Made by a program: the position numbers and the translations under genes
Origin: Planktomarina sp.
GTDB lineage: Bacteria; Pseudomonadota; Alphaproteobacteria; Rhodobacterales; Rhodobacteraceae
Direction: 5' to 3'
DNA: 64,000 bases
NCBI GenBank assembly: GCA_020630015.1
Contig: JAHDCF010000010.1
Span: 1 to 64,000 of the forward strand
Shown here: one piece after another, positions 1-9,428 of the stretch
How the letters are laid out: each line of letters begins with the position of its first letter
Numbering within the stretch: the stretch's first letter is position 1
The notes under the pieces: model-generated
What the model was told of the DNA's origin: nothing
The model's database searches: none
Seen by the model: only the letters and a program-made list of their open reading frames with translations

Positions 1-18
1 AAACGCAAATTCATAGGG

Positions 19-44
19 ACGGGCCTTCGGGCCCGTTTCTTTTT
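19..44 (+). terminator. Rho-independent terminator of an upstream gene
   Basis: A perfect 7-bp stem (ACGGGCC at 19-25 with GGCCCGT at 30-36) closes a TTCG tetraloop and runs into a T-rich tail. The gene it ends lies left of the window. Confidence 0.85.
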
Positions 45-203
45 GGGTGGCATGCCCAAGATTGGTGTTCTGCACGATCCCACCCCCGTTTCCAATATTA
101 AAACGGTATACCAAAGTATTCTGTAACTATATGTAAAATATACAAAAAAAGGGTTGCGTTTCGAAACCTTCGTGTGAATTTCCCGTCAAGGAAAGGGCTG
201 TGC

Positions 204-1490
204 ATGTCGCTGATTCAAGATCATCCATTGCGGTACGCGTTGACGAATGAATTGCACGCCCGGCCCTTTCCAAATTTGGAATATCCGGCGCAGGTGGCAT
301 TCCTTGCGATCAAAAGGGCCGAAAACGCAGCAAGCCGTGATCGCGCGTTGGATCGCGAACATCTTATTGCTTTGTTAGATTGGCATGGGGCAGATCATCC
401 CGCCCCGAAAGCCACGCATTATTATGCGGATTTAGGTCCGTTTTGGTTGAAGTGGGAACAACACACAGAATTCGTCACCTACACGGCCTTTGTGGTTGGG
501 CAAAATAATCGCCCGTTTGATCATGCGGAATTTTCAGTATTTCCCGACCCATGGTTGGAAACCGTTCCGGGGCAAAGGCTGACATCGGCCCTTATCAGGG
601 TGGAAAAATGTATGCCCGATGCCCAGATCGCGCGGAATGTCAAAGATTGGTTTGTGCCCGAAAGTGTGGCGGTGTCATCCGTTTTGGATCAAACCGCAGT
701 GATTGCCGGCGATTTTCGGATTGATCCCGCAGGCCACCTTCGATTTGCAGTGTTTCCCAAGAAAGGCATGGGATCGCGACGGGCAGGCCGCATCGTGCAA
801 CGTTTGTGTGAAATCGAAACCTACAAGACCATGTCTATGTTGGGTTTGGCACGCGAACGATTGATAGGGCCACAGATAAGTCAGATTGGGGCAGAGTTGT
901 CTGAGGTTATGGCCTCTCTTACCAATGCTGAGACAAGTGTTTCAGCCGAAACCACCTTAGAGCGCCTTTTGGCGATGTCTGTTGAATTGGAAAATATTCA
1001 AGCTGACGCTGCATTTCGGTTTGCCGCGACCAAGGCATATGAAGGGATTGTCACAAAACGCATCGAGGTTTTGCGCGAAGAACGTTTTGAGGGCCGACAA
1101 ACCTTTGGAGAGTTTATGACCCGTCGATATGACCCCGCGATGCGAACCGTGGAATCCGCGGAACGTCAGATGTTGTCGGTATCTGCCCGTGCGATCCGGG
1201 CCGCTGATCTATTGCGCACAAAGGTTGATGTGATGCGCCAAGCCCAAAATCAATCCTTGTTACAAAGCATGGACAGGCGCGCCGATATGCAATTGCGGTT
1301 GCAGCGCACCGTCGAAGGATTGTCGGTTGTTGCCATCAGTTATTATGCGATTAACTTGGCCCTCTACTTTTTGGGAACTCTGCCGGATGTCTTGGGATTG
1401 ACCAAACCGCAATTCACAACCTTTTTGACGCCGCTGATTGTCTTGTCGGTCTATTTTGCAATTCGGCGGATCCGAAAACATGCGGAATAA
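204..1490 (+). CDS. DUF3422 family membrane-anchored protein
   Basis: A 428-aa protein matching the DUF3422 family, which is widespread in alpha- and betaproteobacteria and has no established biochemical role. The N-terminal signature (HPLRYALTNELHARPF) is clear. The middle is helical, with a long charged segment. Near the C-terminus a hydrophobic stretch (VAISYYAINLALYFL) and a second one just before the end suggest two membrane helices, so the protein is probably an inner-membrane protein with a large cytoplasmic part. The frame is open from a GTG at 174, but I chose ATG 204 because AAGGAAAGG lies at good spacing and the family homology begins there. It is monocistronic, with the next gene 37 bp downstream. 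Confidence 0.85.
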   Translation: MSLIQDHPLRYALTNELHARPFPNLEYPAQVAFLAIKRAENAASRDRALDREHLIALLDWHGADHPAPKATHYYADLGPFWLKWEQHTEFVTYTAFVVGQNNRPFDHAEFSVFPDPWLETVPGQRLTSALIRVEKCMPDAQIARNVKDWFVPESVAVSSVLDQTAVIAGDFRIDPAGHLRFAVFPKKGMGSRRAGRIVQRLCEIETYKTMSMLGLARERLIGPQISQIGAELSEVMASLTNAETSVSAETTLERLLAMSVELENIQADAAFRFAATKAYEGIVTKRIEVLREERFEGRQTFGEFMTRRYDPAMRTVESAERQMLSVSARAIRAADLLRTKVDVMRQAQNQSLLQSMDRRADMQLRLQRTVEGLSVVAISYYAINLALYFLGTLPDVLGLTKPQFTTFLTPLIVLSVYFAIRRIRKHAE

Positions 1491-1527
1491 GATTGACGAA
1501 GTTGGCAGGAGTTGAAACGCTCACTTC

Positions 1528-2688
1528 ATGGAACATTCAACACGTGCTTTGCTAAATCGATTGGTCGGGTTTCCCACGATCAGCGATGATACCAATCTTC
1601 CCCTCATTGATTTTGTTGAGGCCTATTTGGCCGACCATGGGATCACAGGTCACCGATTGCCAACGGAATGTGGAACCAAGGCTGGCTTTGTGGCCCAAGT
1701 GGGCCCCGATGTGCCGGGCGGGGTTGTTTTGTCGGCCCATACCGATGTTGTGCCCGTGGAAGGACAGGCATGGGACACCGATCCTTTTCAGGTGGTGGAA
1801 AAAGATGGGCGGCTTTATGGGCGTGGCACATGTGATATGAAGGGATTTGTCTCCCTTGCGTTACAAGCAATGGTAGAGGCCAGCAAACGTGATTTGAAAC
1901 GTCCTTTGCAATTGGCTTTATCGCGCGACGAAGAAACAGGATTGTTGGGTGCCCCTGATGTGGCACAAGCGCTTTTGGATCATTACCCCAAGGCGGCTGG
2001 CGTGATTGTGGGGGAACCCACAAATATGGGCGTGGTCACAGGCCACAAAAGTTGTGAGGGGATGTTTGTTACCGTTCATGGGTTTGAGGTGCATTCCTCC
2101 AAATATTTTGATGGGGTGTCTGCAGTCATGTATGCGGCCCGGTTGATTGATTGGTGCCGGGTGCAAACCGAAGGCAACCGCGACAAACCCCGTACCGCAA
2201 TGGCGGCCCTTTATGATCCGCCGTTCACCACATTGCATTGTGGGGTGATCCAAGGGGGAACCGCGGCCAATATCACGGCCAAGGATTGCACATTCACGGT
2301 TGATATGCGCTGTGTCGGGGATGAAAGTTCTGAGGATTGGGTTGCTGCCTTTCAGGCCGAGGTGGATCGGCTGAGCGCTGAAATGCAGGCCATTCATCCC
2401 GATACAGGCATCACCTTTGAATACACCCCAGGCCCGGGTGTCGCCCCCGAAGAAGATGGCGCCGCCGAAGCGATTGCCCGCCGCGTGACAGGGGATAATT
2501 CCGTGCGCACGGTGTCATATGGCACCGATGGTGGTTGGTTTCAAAAAATGGGATTTTCAACGGTTATTTGTGGGCCGGGATCCATTGATCAGGCGCATCA
2601 GCCCAATGAATATATAGAGATTTCTGAACTGAACAAGGGTGCAGAGATGTTGGCCCGTGTGATCGATACTTTGGAAAAGGACGCCTGA
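1528..2688 (+). CDS. argE: Acetylornithine deacetylase (M20 family)
   Basis: A 386-aa M20 metallohydrolase expected to remove the acetyl group from N-acetylornithine in arginine synthesis. Metal-site motifs are in the usual places: SAHTDVVPV (His71, Asp73), GRGTCDMKG (Asp103) and SRDEETGLLG (the catalytic/metal Glu pair near 135-136). A dimerisation domain follows from about residue 180 (GHKSCEGMFVTVHG). Length is normal for ArgE. It lies 1 bp before the next M20 gene, which suggests co-transcription. Related enzymes such as succinyl-diaminopimelate desuccinylase share the fold, but the segment after the metal site fits ArgE better. Confidence 0.85.
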   Translation: MEHSTRALLNRLVGFPTISDDTNLPLIDFVEAYLADHGITGHRLPTECGTKAGFVAQVGPDVPGGVVLSAHTDVVPVEGQAWDTDPFQVVEKDGRLYGRGTCDMKGFVSLALQAMVEASKRDLKRPLQLALSRDEETGLLGAPDVAQALLDHYPKAAGVIVGEPTNMGVVTGHKSCEGMFVTVHGFEVHSSKYFDGVSAVMYAARLIDWCRVQTEGNRDKPRTAMAALYDPPFTTLHCGVIQGGTAANITAKDCTFTVDMRCVGDESSEDWVAAFQAEVDRLSAEMQAIHPDTGITFEYTPGPGVAPEEDGAAEAIARRVTGDNSVRTVSYGTDGGWFQKMGFSTVICGPGSIDQAHQPNEYIEISELNKGAEMLARVIDTLEKDA

Positions 2689-2689
2689 T

Positions 2690-3856
2690 ATGGCCCAACG
2701 CAACCGATTTGCAGAAATGCTGCCAGAGCTGACGGAAATTCGTCGCGACATTCACCAAAACCCAGAAATTCTGTTTGAAACGCACCGCACCAGTGCCAAG
2801 GTCGAAGCGTTTTTGAAAGATATCGGGTGTGATGAGGTTGTCACGGGCCTAGGCCGCACGGGTGTTGTTGGGGTCATAAAGGGTAAGACCGATACCAAGG
2901 GTAAAGTAGTTGGGTTGCGCGCTGATATGGATGCACTTCCCATTCACGAGGCAACAGGTTTGGACTATGCCTCGAACATCGAAGGGGCCATGCATGCCTG
3001 CGGCCATGATGGGCACACAACCATGTTGCTGGGCGCGGCCAAATATCTTGCGGAAACTCGAAACTTTGATGGAACCTGCGTCGTAATCTTTCAACCCGCC
3101 GAAGAGGGCGGCGGCGGTGGCCGCGAAATGTGTGAAGATGGGCTGATGGACCGCTGGAATATCCAAGAGGTCTACGGAATGCACAATTGGCCCGGCATGG
3201 CAGAGGGAACATTTCACATCCGTGCGGGTTCATTTTTTGCATCAACCGATACCTTCGACATTGAGGTGCTCGGCAAGGGCGGTCACGCCGCCAAACCGAA
3301 CGAGGCAGTCGATCCCATTGTTGTCGCCTCTCATATCGTGGTGGCCTTGCAGTCCATCGCCAGCCGAAATGCCGATCCAGTGAAACAAATTGTGGTGTCG
3401 GTGACCAGCATCGAAAGTGAAAGCAAAGCCTATAACGTGATCCCACCAGGGGTGCATTTGCGCGGTACGATCCGGACGTTGGACGAAGAAACCCGGAAAA
3501 TGGCCATGACCCGGTTCAGGGAAATTGCAGAGGGCACCGCAGCAACCTTCGGAGCCGAGGCAAAAGTCGATCTGCACGAAGGATACCCGGTGATGGTTAA
3601 TGACGACGAGATGACCGAATATGCAGCTGAGGCCGCCAAGCGCGTCTCTGGCGGCTGCGCGCATGCACCGCTTGTCATGGGCGGTGAAGACTTTGCCTTT
3701 ATGGCCAATGAACGCCCCGGTGCCTATATCCTTGTTGGCAATGGCCCATCTGCCCCGGTCCATCACCCCGAGTATAATTTCAACGACGACGTTATCCCCG
3801 CAGGCTGTTCGTGGTGGGTTGAAATTGCCGAAGGGCGCATGCCGGTTTCACCGTAA
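2690..3856 (+). CDS. M20D amidohydrolase (HipO-like)
   Basis: A 388-aa peptidase M20D family hydrolase of the hippurate hydrolase / N-acyl-amino-acid amidohydrolase type. It has the ADMDALP motif (about 78-84), the metal-binding HACGHDGHT block (Cys104, His106) and the QPAEEGGGGG motif with the catalytic Glu. The final HHPEYNFNDD block carries the last metal ligand. No signal peptide is visible, so it is cytoplasmic. The substrate cannot be read from sequence; family members cleave N-acyl or aromatic-acyl amino acids and indole-acetyl conjugates. It follows argE by 1 bp, so the two deacylases are probably made together. Confidence 0.85.
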   Translation: MAQRNRFAEMLPELTEIRRDIHQNPEILFETHRTSAKVEAFLKDIGCDEVVTGLGRTGVVGVIKGKTDTKGKVVGLRADMDALPIHEATGLDYASNIEGAMHACGHDGHTTMLLGAAKYLAETRNFDGTCVVIFQPAEEGGGGGREMCEDGLMDRWNIQEVYGMHNWPGMAEGTFHIRAGSFFASTDTFDIEVLGKGGHAAKPNEAVDPIVVASHIVVALQSIASRNADPVKQIVVSVTSIESESKAYNVIPPGVHLRGTIRTLDEETRKMAMTRFREIAEGTAATFGAEAKVDLHEGYPVMVNDDEMTEYAAEAAKRVSGGCAHAPLVMGGEDFAFMANERPGAYILVGNGPSAPVHHPEYNFNDDVIPAGCSWWVEIAEGRMPVSP

Positions 3857-3875
3857 TAAGGCGTGAGAAAGATTT

Positions 3876-4175
3876 ATGAAGAACATGATACGTTTCGGAT
3901 TGGCATTATTCGTGGTTGCCTGTGTCGAAACCAACCCGATGGGACAACAGGGTGACGTTTTGCAATTTGATATCGCAGCGCACACAGTCGATTGTGTTGG
4001 CGTGACCGTCATGAAATGTTTAGTCGTAAACGGCGAATGGTTTTACGACGATATTGAAGGTTATTCGCATCAAGAGGGCACAGCCCAATCAATCTGTGTT
4101 CGCCGAACAAAACGTCCTGAACCCATTCCACAAGATGTGGGCATTTATGTTTATCAGAAAGTGAATTGTACTTGA
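3876..4175 (+). CDS. Small putative lipoprotein, unknown function
   Basis: A 99-aa protein that I do not recognise. A short charged N-terminus, a hydrophobic core and Cys at residue 16 (LALFVVAC) resemble a lipoprotein signal, although the lipobox is not ideal. The rest is a small domain with several cysteines (DCVGV, KCLVV, SICVRR, VNCT) that may form disulfides outside the cytoplasm. It lies 19 bp after the amidohydrolase, with an AGAAAG-like ribosome site. Confidence 0.5.
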   Translation: MKNMIRFGLALFVVACVETNPMGQQGDVLQFDIAAHTVDCVGVTVMKCLVVNGEWFYDDIEGYSHQEGTAQSICVRRTKRPEPIPQDVGIYVYQKVNCT

Positions 4176-4294
4176 GGCTTTTGGTGTGCGCGAAGCAGCA
4201 ACATCGTTTTGTATATCTGTAAAAACTACAGAAAAAAATGCGATCATTACTGAATGTGTGCATGAAATACCCCCCAATTCAAAAGAGGACTTAA

Positions 4295-5494
4295 ATGGAT
4301 TTTAAAAATCTCTTCCTTTGGATTGCATTTGTTTTGCCAACGTCTGTGCTATCCCAATCAATCACAAATCCGAAATACGAGAAATTCCCAGAACCGAGCA
4401 TTATTCAAAGAGATCTTTCCGGTGAAACCAGAATTGTTCGGCGCAATTATGACAAGTTAGTTCATTATACAGCACCCAACGGCGGCAAGATTAAAATTGT
4501 CGCCACCAAAGACGTGAGTGACGAACAAGTTTTGCGGGCCTATGGAATATTGGGGTTTTTCTTAACCGATGTTCCAAGCAGCACATACGGCGCGGATAAA
4601 TCATCCGTCGCGAATTTTATGGCATCTCAGGATGCGATGTTGGTTATGCCGGGTGGTGCCGATGGGCGCAGCCCAATTCGGAATCGCGCATTGGTGGGCC
4701 AACCGCTTTATGCTTTGGAATTTCCTGTCGAAGGTTCGAAACCATATTTGACGAATGATTTTGAACAAAGGGACGCCGGTTTCGAAGAAATTTTTCATAT
4801 GGTGCAAGATCTGGGGATCGGAACAAAATTTACAGATGGCGCATTGAAAAATTCATTCCAAAGAGAGGCAGAACAGATCACCAAAACTGCCCTTGAAAAA
4901 GGTCTTTGGGGTCGCGGCGATTCCGATGTTCAAAATTGGATCGCTGAATTGCGTCAAGAAGGAAGCTTACAGCAAGAATACTTTGCCGCAATATTAGACA
5001 GCTATTTCGGATATTGGGGCGGTTGGGAAGAAGGCAGCGGTGGTATGTGGGGAATTTATGCCGCCAAAACACGCGAAGACGTTATTCGCACAGACCCCAA
5101 AGGGGCGAAGTTGCTGCAAAGCTTTTTGCCGGATCGAGTGACCTATATGGCGCGCATCGATCCTTCGTTTCAGGGAACATTTGAAATGAGCTTTGATGCG
5201 CAGATCCTTTATACCCACAAATCACAATACCTGACCAAGGCAAGGCTTTTGGGGAATCTGGCGTCAAATATTTCGGGAAACAACTTTGACAATGTCTTCA
5301 TGGGCAATCCATCGGACAATCATATTGATGGGAAACAGGGGCGGGATATTGTGCAATATCCATTGGCTTCCACAGACGTGACCATTGGCAGACTGAAGGA
5401 TGGTTCTGTAATCGTCCATGGGGCGGAAATTGGTAAAGACATATTGGTTGGCATCGAATTGTTACGTTTTACCGATCGTGACGTGCCGCTTTAA
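4295..5494 (+). CDS. Secreted protein with RTX-like C-terminal tail
   Basis: A 399-aa protein with a clear Sec signal peptide (cleavage near VLS-QS, residue 20). The N-terminal 280 residues match no family I recognise. They are rich in Trp and Gly around 220-250 (YFGYWGGWEEGSGGMWG). The last 80 residues contain a degenerate calcium-binding-like turn (NHIDGKQGRDIVQY) and end with GIELLRFTDRDVP, the kind of capping sequence seen behind hemolysin-type repeats in Rhodobacteraceae exoproteins. A Sec signal together with an RTX-like tail is an unusual pairing. An AAGAGGA ribosome site precedes the start. Confidence 0.6.
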   Translation: MDFKNLFLWIAFVLPTSVLSQSITNPKYEKFPEPSIIQRDLSGETRIVRRNYDKLVHYTAPNGGKIKIVATKDVSDEQVLRAYGILGFFLTDVPSSTYGADKSSVANFMASQDAMLVMPGGADGRSPIRNRALVGQPLYALEFPVEGSKPYLTNDFEQRDAGFEEIFHMVQDLGIGTKFTDGALKNSFQREAEQITKTALEKGLWGRGDSDVQNWIAELRQEGSLQQEYFAAILDSYFGYWGGWEEGSGGMWGIYAAKTREDVIRTDPKGAKLLQSFLPDRVTYMARIDPSFQGTFEMSFDAQILYTHKSQYLTKARLLGNLASNISGNNFDNVFMGNPSDNHIDGKQGRDIVQYPLASTDVTIGRLKDGSVIVHGAEIGKDILVGIELLRFTDRDVPL

Positions 5495-5505
5495 TCCGTG
5501 GTTTG

Positions 5506-5529
5506 AGGGCTAAAACTCCGCCCTTATTT
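5506..5529. terminator. Possible bidirectional terminator between convergent genes
   Basis: AGGGC (5506-5510) can pair with GCCCT (5520-5524) across a 9-nt loop, followed by TATTTTT on the plus strand. It sits between the secreted protein and the convergent CaiB gene and overlaps the CaiB stop codon. The stem is short, so this is tentative. Confidence 0.35.
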
Positions 5530-6613
5530 TTGCAGTGTGTTCCCCCAATTCCGGTAAGGTATGGGATGCGGTTTCCCGCGCCGCGGGGCGGGGAATTGCG
5601 ATCGTTGGGCCGCTGGGCAACGTCACTTGCGTGCGCCGCAGGGCAGGGTGTTCGGATAGGTCTGCCACCTCACGATATTGCCCCCATGCGATGCCTGCCG
5701 CCGCCAAGCGATCAATCGCCTGTTGCACGGTCCAATCGGCAAAAATCGGACGTATCTCGGCGTTCAATTCTTCGCGGTTTTTGACGCGATCAGGATTGGT
5801 GGCAAAGGCATCGCGGATGGCAAGATCCGGGCGGTTTAGAACCTTTTCACAAAGATCTTTCCATTCCCGTGGGGTTTGAACAGCGATGATCACCGTGCCA
5901 TCACAACAGTTAAATGGCGCATAGGGATATATACTGGCGTGTGACAATCCAAACCGACCTGTGACCGTGTTTTGATGTTCAAAATGCAAAAGGGGCACCG
6001 TCATCCAATCGGCGATGCCATCAAACATCGAAATCTCAATCGATGCGCCTTTGCCAGTGATCCCTTTTGATATCAGGGCCTCTAATACGGCTGCATGGGC
6101 GTTGGTGCCGGTGGCGATATCCGCCGCAGAAACGCCAATTTTGGAGGGTGTTTCATCCGTCCCTGTCACGGCGCAAAGTCCCGATTCAGCCTGCACCAGC
6201 ATGTCGTATGCCTTCATCTGGGCATATGGTGTGTCTTGCGCATATCCGACAATGGACACGGAAATCAGATGTGGAAACTGGGCTGTGATGACGTCGGCGC
6301 CCAATCCCATGCGATCCATCGCGCCGGGGGCCAAGTTTTGAACCAGCACATCCGCCCTGGCCAACATGCGGCGCAGCAAGGCTTGATCATCATTGGTTTT
6401 TAAATCCAGAACGGCGCTTTCTTTGCCCCGGTTCAACCACGCAAAATAAGCGGATGTGCCATGGACCGCCGCATCGTAATTGCGCGCTGTTTCACCGCCC
6501 GCGCGTTCTATTTTGATGACACGCGCACCTGCATCGGCCAGACGTTGGGTACACAGGGGGGCTGCAACCGCTTGTTCGATCGCCACAACCAAAAGCCCAT
6601 CCAACGCGCCCAT
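5510..6613 (-). CDS. CaiB/BaiF family CoA transferase
   Basis: A 367-aa class III CoA transferase that would move CoA between carboxylic acids through an aspartyl intermediate. The opening (LDGLLVVAIEQAVAAP, then AGARVIKIERAGGE) and the central block (GTNAHAAVLEALISKG, then SIEISMFDGIADWM) are diagnostic of the family. The start overlaps the upstream acyl-CoA dehydrogenase stop by 1 nt (TGATG), so the pair is translationally coupled. Together they suggest activation and then dehydrogenation of a small organic acid. The actual substrate is not readable. Confidence 0.85.
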   Translation of the reverse strand: MGALDGLLVVAIEQAVAAPLCTQRLADAGARVIKIERAGGETARNYDAAVHGTSAYFAWLNRGKESAVLDLKTNDDQALLRRMLARADVLVQNLAPGAMDRMGLGADVITAQFPHLISVSIVGYAQDTPYAQMKAYDMLVQAESGLCAVTGTDETPSKIGVSAADIATGTNAHAAVLEALISKGITGKGASIEISMFDGIADWMTVPLLHFEHQNTVTGRFGLSHASIYPYAPFNCCDGTVIIAVQTPREWKDLCEKVLNRPDLAIRDAFATNPDRVKNREELNAEIRPIFADWTVQQAIDRLAAAGIAWGQYREVADLSEHPALRRTQVTLPSGPTIAIPRPAARETASHTLPELGEHTAKIRAEF

Positions 6614-7764
6614 CAGTACGACCTTGGCAGGCCAAGCACATGTTCGGCCAAGTAAGACAGAATTAAATTCGTGGAAATTGGCGCAACCTGATAAAGGCGC
6701 GTTTCCCGAAATTTACGTTCCACATCGTATTCTTCAGCAAAGCCAAATCCACCATGGGTTTGCACGCAGGCATTTGCCGCCTCGAAAGAGGCATCCGCCG
6801 CTAGCATTTTTGCCATGTTGGCTTCTGCACCGGGGTTTTCGCCCGCCTCAAACAAACGCAATGCCTCTGCCACCATCAATTCTGCGGCACGCATATTTGC
6901 AAAGGCCTTCGCGATGGGGAACTGGACGCCTTGGTTTTGCCCGATGGGGCGATCAAACACCTTGCGGTCGTTGGCGTAATCGACTGATTTTTTGGTGAAC
7001 CATTTGGCATCCCCAATACATTCAGCGGCAATCAAAATACGTTCTGCGTTCATGCCAGATAGGATATAACGAAACCCTTTGCCTTCTTCGCCAATCAGAT
7101 TTTCACGTGGCACGCGGAGGTTGTCAAAAAACACTTCTGTTGTGGCGTGGTTCATCATCGTCCGAATGGGGCGGAGGGTCAGCCCATTACCAACAGCCGT
7201 GCGCATATCTACCAAGATCACCGACAGGCCATGGGTTTTCTTCATGCCGTCGTGCAAGGGTGTGGTGCGCGCCAGCAAAAGCATCAGATCGGAATGTTCG
7301 GCCCGACTGGTCCAAATTTTTTGCCCATTGATAACAAAGTCATCCCCATCGATTTTGGCGGTTGTTTTAAGCGCACCGGTGTCGGTGCCGCTGCTGGGTT
7401 CTGTTACGCCAAAGGCCTGCAGTCGCAATTCACCGGACGCAATTTTTGGAAGATAGGTTTCCTTTTGTGCCTGTGATCCATGCCTTAAAAGGGTGCCCAT
7501 GGTGTACATTTGCGCATGGCAGGCCGCGCCATTGCACCCTTGGGCTTGAACCTCTTCCAATACTGCCGCCGCCGCAGACAGGGGCAATCCCGCGCCGCCG
7601 AATTCTTCGGGGATCAAAACCGCCAGCCAGCCAGATTTGGTTAGGTCGTTCACAAATTCTGTCGGATAAGCCATGTCGCGGTCCAAGGCGCGCCAGTATT
7701 CGCCCGGATATTTCGCGCATAGCTTGGTCACCGCGGCGCGCAGATCAGAATAATCTTGGGTCAT
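6613..7764 (-). CDS. Acyl-CoA dehydrogenase
   Basis: A 383-aa FAD-dependent acyl-CoA dehydrogenase. Family motifs are FGVTEPSSGTDTG (FAD-binding signature 1), KIWTSRAEHSD, and the C-terminal QTHGGFGFAEEYDVER helix that contacts FAD. It would oxidise an acyl-CoA at the alpha-beta position and pass electrons to ETF. It forms a two-gene operon with the CaiB-type transferase downstream, which suggests a dedicated pathway for one acid rather than general fatty-acid oxidation. The subfamily was not determined. Confidence 0.9.
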   Translation of the reverse strand: MTQDYSDLRAAVTKLCAKYPGEYWRALDRDMAYPTEFVNDLTKSGWLAVLIPEEFGGAGLPLSAAAAVLEEVQAQGCNGAACHAQMYTMGTLLRHGSQAQKETYLPKIASGELRLQAFGVTEPSSGTDTGALKTTAKIDGDDFVINGQKIWTSRAEHSDLMLLLARTTPLHDGMKKTHGLSVILVDMRTAVGNGLTLRPIRTMMNHATTEVFFDNLRVPRENLIGEEGKGFRYILSGMNAERILIAAECIGDAKWFTKKSVDYANDRKVFDRPIGQNQGVQFPIAKAFANMRAAELMVAEALRLFEAGENPGAEANMAKMLAADASFEAANACVQTHGGFGFAEEYDVERKFRETRLYQVAPISTNLILSYLAEHVLGLPRSY

Positions 7765-7838
7765 GTCGGGCTTTCAAAGTTCATCGCCCAAATCGTAGCG
7801 CCGGATTCCCTGCGCATCAATTGCATCTGCTGTGATTT

Positions 7839-8837
7839 TTATCCGCCTGTGTGGCTCATGTGTCGGGACATTTTTCCACCTTCCTGGCCGCGGGAATAAT
7901 CAAAATCATGGCCTTTCGGTTTCTGCCCGATGGCCTTGTGAATTGCTTCGATCAATGGGCCGTCGGTTGGGCCAGATCGAAGCGGCGCACGCAGATCGGA
8001 TTTTCCTTCTTGGCCCAAACAGGTATAAATTTCACCGGTGCACGTGATGCGCACCCGATTGCAGCTTTCGCAGAAATTATGGGTCAGGGGGGTAATGAAA
8101 CCCACCCGTTGGCCGGTTTCTTCGATGCGGAAGTATCGCGCGGGGCCACCCGTCCGATCGGGAAGATCCGTTAATGTCATGGTTTGGGCCATTTGGCGTC
8201 GCAGATCAGACAAGGCCCAGTATTGGCCCACGCGATCTGTTTCCCCCATATCCCCCATGGGCATAACTTCAATGAAGGTCAGATCCATGTCGCGATCTGC
8301 GCAAAACGCCAAAAGGGTTTCGATTTCATCTTCGTTAAATCCCTTCAACGCCACCACGTTCAGTTTAACCGCCAACCCAGCACGTTGGGCCGCATCCAAA
8401 CCGCGCAAAACATTTTCGAGTTTTCCCCAACGGGTGATGCGGGCAAATTTGTCAGCATCCAAAGTATCAAGGGAAACATTTACCCGCCGCACACCAGCGG
8501 CATAAAGATCATCGGCAAATCTGTGCAGCTGACTTCCGTTTGTGGTCAACGTCAGTTCATCCAAGTGCCCGGAATCCAAATGGCGTGCCATGGCCTGAAA
8601 GAATGACATGATATCGCGGCGCACCAAGGGTTCGCCCCCGGTAATGCGCAGTTTGCGCACCCCAAGGCCAACAAAGGCGCTGCAAAGTCGATCCAATTCT
8701 TCAAGCGTTAACAAATCGCGTTTTGGCAGGAACGTCATATTTTCGGACATGCAATAGACACATCTGAAATCGCACCGGTCGGTCACCGACAAACGCAAAT
8801 AGGTAATTGCACGTTGGAATGGATCAATCAGGGTCAT
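7839..8837 (-). CDS. moaA: GTP 3',8-cyclase MoaA (molybdopterin synthesis)
   Basis: A 332-aa radical-SAM enzyme for the first step of molybdenum cofactor synthesis, GTP to 3',8-cyclo-7,8-dihydro-GTP (with MoaC giving cPMP). The N-terminal SAM cluster motif is CDFRCVYC (Cys about 22, 26, 29). The C-terminal second cluster is [18 protein letters not shown]. The protein ends in Gly-Gly, as functional MoaA does. Length is normal. The gene stands alone; no other moa genes are in the window. Confidence 0.93.
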   Translation of the reverse strand: MTLIDPFQRAITYLRLSVTDRCDFRCVYCMSENMTFLPKRDLLTLEELDRLCSAFVGLGVRKLRITGGEPLVRRDIMSFFQAMARHLDSGHLDELTLTTNGSQLHRFADDLYAAGVRRVNVSLDTLDADKFARITRWGKLENVLRGLDAAQRAGLAVKLNVVALKGFNEDEIETLLAFCADRDMDLTFIEVMPMGDMGETDRVGQYWALSDLRRQMAQTMTLTDLPDRTGGPARYFRIEETGQRVGFITPLTHNFCESCNRVRITCTGEIYTCLGQEGKSDLRAPLRSGPTDGPLIEAIHKAIGQKPKGHDFDYSRGQEGGKMSRHMSHTGG

Positions 8838-8921
8838 ACGGGTCAGTTAGACATGACATTCCCCCCTCACAACCCCGATTTTAAGGTTGTGATCGCCTGC
8901 GTGGCTTTTTAATCTGCACCT

Positions 8922-9428
8922 ATGCGATATTTAGTGTGTGCTTCCGTGTTGGTGTTGTCTGGGTGTGCTGGGTCTATGACCGGTCTTGGTCCGGGCACAT
9001 CTGGCCCTGAAATTGAAAACCCTGCTGTGGATCCAGTTGAACCCAGCCCTGAATTTTCCGACAGCCCCTATGCCGTGGCAAGCAGCCTGCGCCCTTGGTC
9101 CCGGCCTGATGATTTGTCCATCATCGCGCCAGAGCCAGAGGTTCTGGAATTGCCACCCCCGCCGAAACCAGAGGTGAAACCAACCTCATTTGGCACCACA
9201 GTTGCGTCGCTTGGAAATCCGGGCGAGGCGGGCATCTGGATCAAAACACCTTTGGTCAGCAAGCGCCAAAAAGGTAAGATTACCGCCGCCAACGGGAAAG
9301 AGGTGGTGGCAGACCTGATCCCAATTGATGGTCCAAGCACCGCAGGAAGCCGGATGTCTTTGCAGGCGTTTCAGGCCTTGGGCCTTTCACTTACGGATCT
9401 GCCAGAGGTGGCGTTGTCCCCGCTTTAA
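8922..9428 (+). CDS. Rhodobacteraceae lipoprotein, unknown function
   Basis: A 168-aa protein with a textbook lipobox (VLVLSGCAG, Cys15), so it should be a lipid-anchored envelope protein. Residues 25-95 are a low-complexity, Pro- and Glu-rich linker (PEPEVLELPPPPKPEVKP). The C-terminal 65 residues form a small domain (AGIWIKTPLVSKRQKGKITA, then SRMSLQAFQALGLSLTDLPEVAL) somewhat like the RlpA-type double-psi barrel edge seen in Rhodobacteraceae proteins that are often mislabelled D-galactarate dehydratase. The 3' end overlaps the convergent alkD gene by 4 bp. Confidence 0.6.
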   Translation: MRYLVCASVLVLSGCAGSMTGLGPGTSGPEIENPAVDPVEPSPEFSDSPYAVASSLRPWSRPDDLSIIAPEPEVLELPPPPKPEVKPTSFGTTVASLGNPGEAGIWIKTPLVSKRQKGKITAANGKEVVADLIPIDGPSTAGSRMSLQAFQALGLSLTDLPEVALSPL

